7,301 nucleotides of DNA, from the NCBI GenBank assembly GCA_035275625.1, contig DATEMK010000411.1, positions 1 to 7,301 on the forward strand, written 5' to 3'. The translations under genes and the position numbers were made by a program. Shown here piece by piece: positions 6,831-7,301 of the stretch. The notes under the pieces were generated by a model that was not told where the DNA came from, ran no database searches, and saw only the letters and a program-made list of their open reading frames with translations. This DNA comes from DATEMK01 sp035275625 (GTDB taxonomy: Bacteria > Bacteroidota > Bacteroidia > AKYH767-A > OLB10). How positions within the stretch are numbered: the stretch's first letter is position 1; every line of letters starts with the position of its first letter.

Positions 6831-7301
6831 CTAATTATAGCTGTCCACGGAAATTTTATAATCCCAGTCCGATCCGCGCTTCCATACTTTCACCTGGTCA
6901 GATGAATGTGTTTCCGGAATTCCGTTTTTATCAGCGGTGAAAGTAATCGTTCCAACCTGGTAAAGAATTTTTCCGCTGCCATTTACATCCGATACTTCTG
7001 CTTTAAAATCTTTTGAATTTTTTAACGTTGCCAGGTATTCATAGATCGCTTTTCTTCCTTCAATTTTCTTGCCTCCGGGTATAATTACAGTTGCATCGTC
7101 AGCATAGAATTCCGAAACTTTTACCATGTCGCCAGAGCGAAATGCTTCTGCCATTTGCTGATTCATCTCCTGTATTTTTTGTTTTGTTTCTTCCGTTGCG
7201 TCTCCTTTGATAGCCGTTTGTGCATACAGATTAAACGGTGTTACTAATGCTGTGAGCAGGAATAATAGCGCTCCTGCAAATAATGATTTGATTTTTTTTG
7301 A
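6831..7301 (-). CDS. Partial: secreted SnoaL/DUF4440-like (NTF2 fold) protein, start beyond right edge
   Basis: An internal ATG at 7166 would give a 111-residue protein, but the frame stays open to the window edge. The added residues read KIKSLFAGALLFLLTALV followed by TPFNLYAQTAIKGD, a clear signal peptide with likely cleavage after LYA. The true start is therefore outside or just at the edge, and 156 residues are visible. The mature part (about MNQQMAEAFRSGDMVKVSEF, DDATVIIPGGKKIEGRKAI, YQVGTITFTADKNG, DQVKVWKRGSDWDYKISVDSYN) matches the small alpha+beta barrel of SnoaL/DUF4440 proteins. These include ketosteroid isomerase-like enzymes and many ligand-binding proteins of unknown function. 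The family and export are well supported, but no substrate can be named. It is convergent with the propeller gene and ends at a TAG just after the inverted repeat at 6747-6816. Confidence 0.75.
   Translation of the reverse strand, partial: SKKIKSLFAGALLFLLTALVTPFNLYAQTAIKGDATEETKQKIQEMNQQMAEAFRSGDMVKVSEFYADDATVIIPGGKKIEGRKAIYEYLATLKNSKDFKAEVSDVNGSGKILYQVGTITFTADKNGIPETHSSDQVKVWKRGSDWDYKISVDSYN

Overview
The window looks like a chromosomal piece of a member of the Bacteroidota. Two proteins carry Por-type (type IX secretion) C-terminal sorting domains after Sec signal peptides. The start codons have A/T-rich upstream regions without Shine-Dalgarno motifs. Two exact matches to the Bacteroidota -7 promoter element TAnnTTTG sit at the expected distance from two divergent starts. 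The base composition is moderately AT-rich.

Layout. (1) 46-2151 (+): an acyl carrier domain fused to a class III PLP-dependent aminotransferase (AMT), the type that aminates beta-keto acyl chains in hybrid polyketide/nonribosomal peptide assembly lines. It ends with an NRPS-style interdomain linker, but no condensation domain follows. This is probably the downstream end of a biosynthetic cluster lying to the left of the window. (2) 2248-3162 (-): a GT-A fold glycosyltransferase-like protein, convergent with the AMT gene. (3) 3163-3332: a divergent promoter region. (4) 3333-4730 (+): a secreted LamG-like surface protein with a type IX sorting domain. (5) 4952-6739 (+): a secreted beta-propeller-like protein with a FnIII-like module and a degenerate type IX sorting domain. 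(6) 6747-6816: a long imperfect inverted repeat, a likely terminator, between convergent genes. (7) 6831 to the right edge (-): a secreted SnoaL/DUF4440-like protein whose reading frame, with a signal peptide, runs off the window.

The genes do not form one obvious pathway. The AMT protein belongs to secondary metabolism. The two cargo proteins are typical Bacteroidota outer-surface proteins. The glycosyltransferase could serve either surface glycan synthesis or tailoring of a product. The most unusual structure is inside the AMT gene. The linkers on either side of the aminotransferase domain each contain a degenerate tandem repeat with an exact 7-bp period. One of them forms a canonical G-quadruplex pattern on the minus strand. 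The front linker also carries a methionine/glutamine-rich repeat with a 30-bp period.
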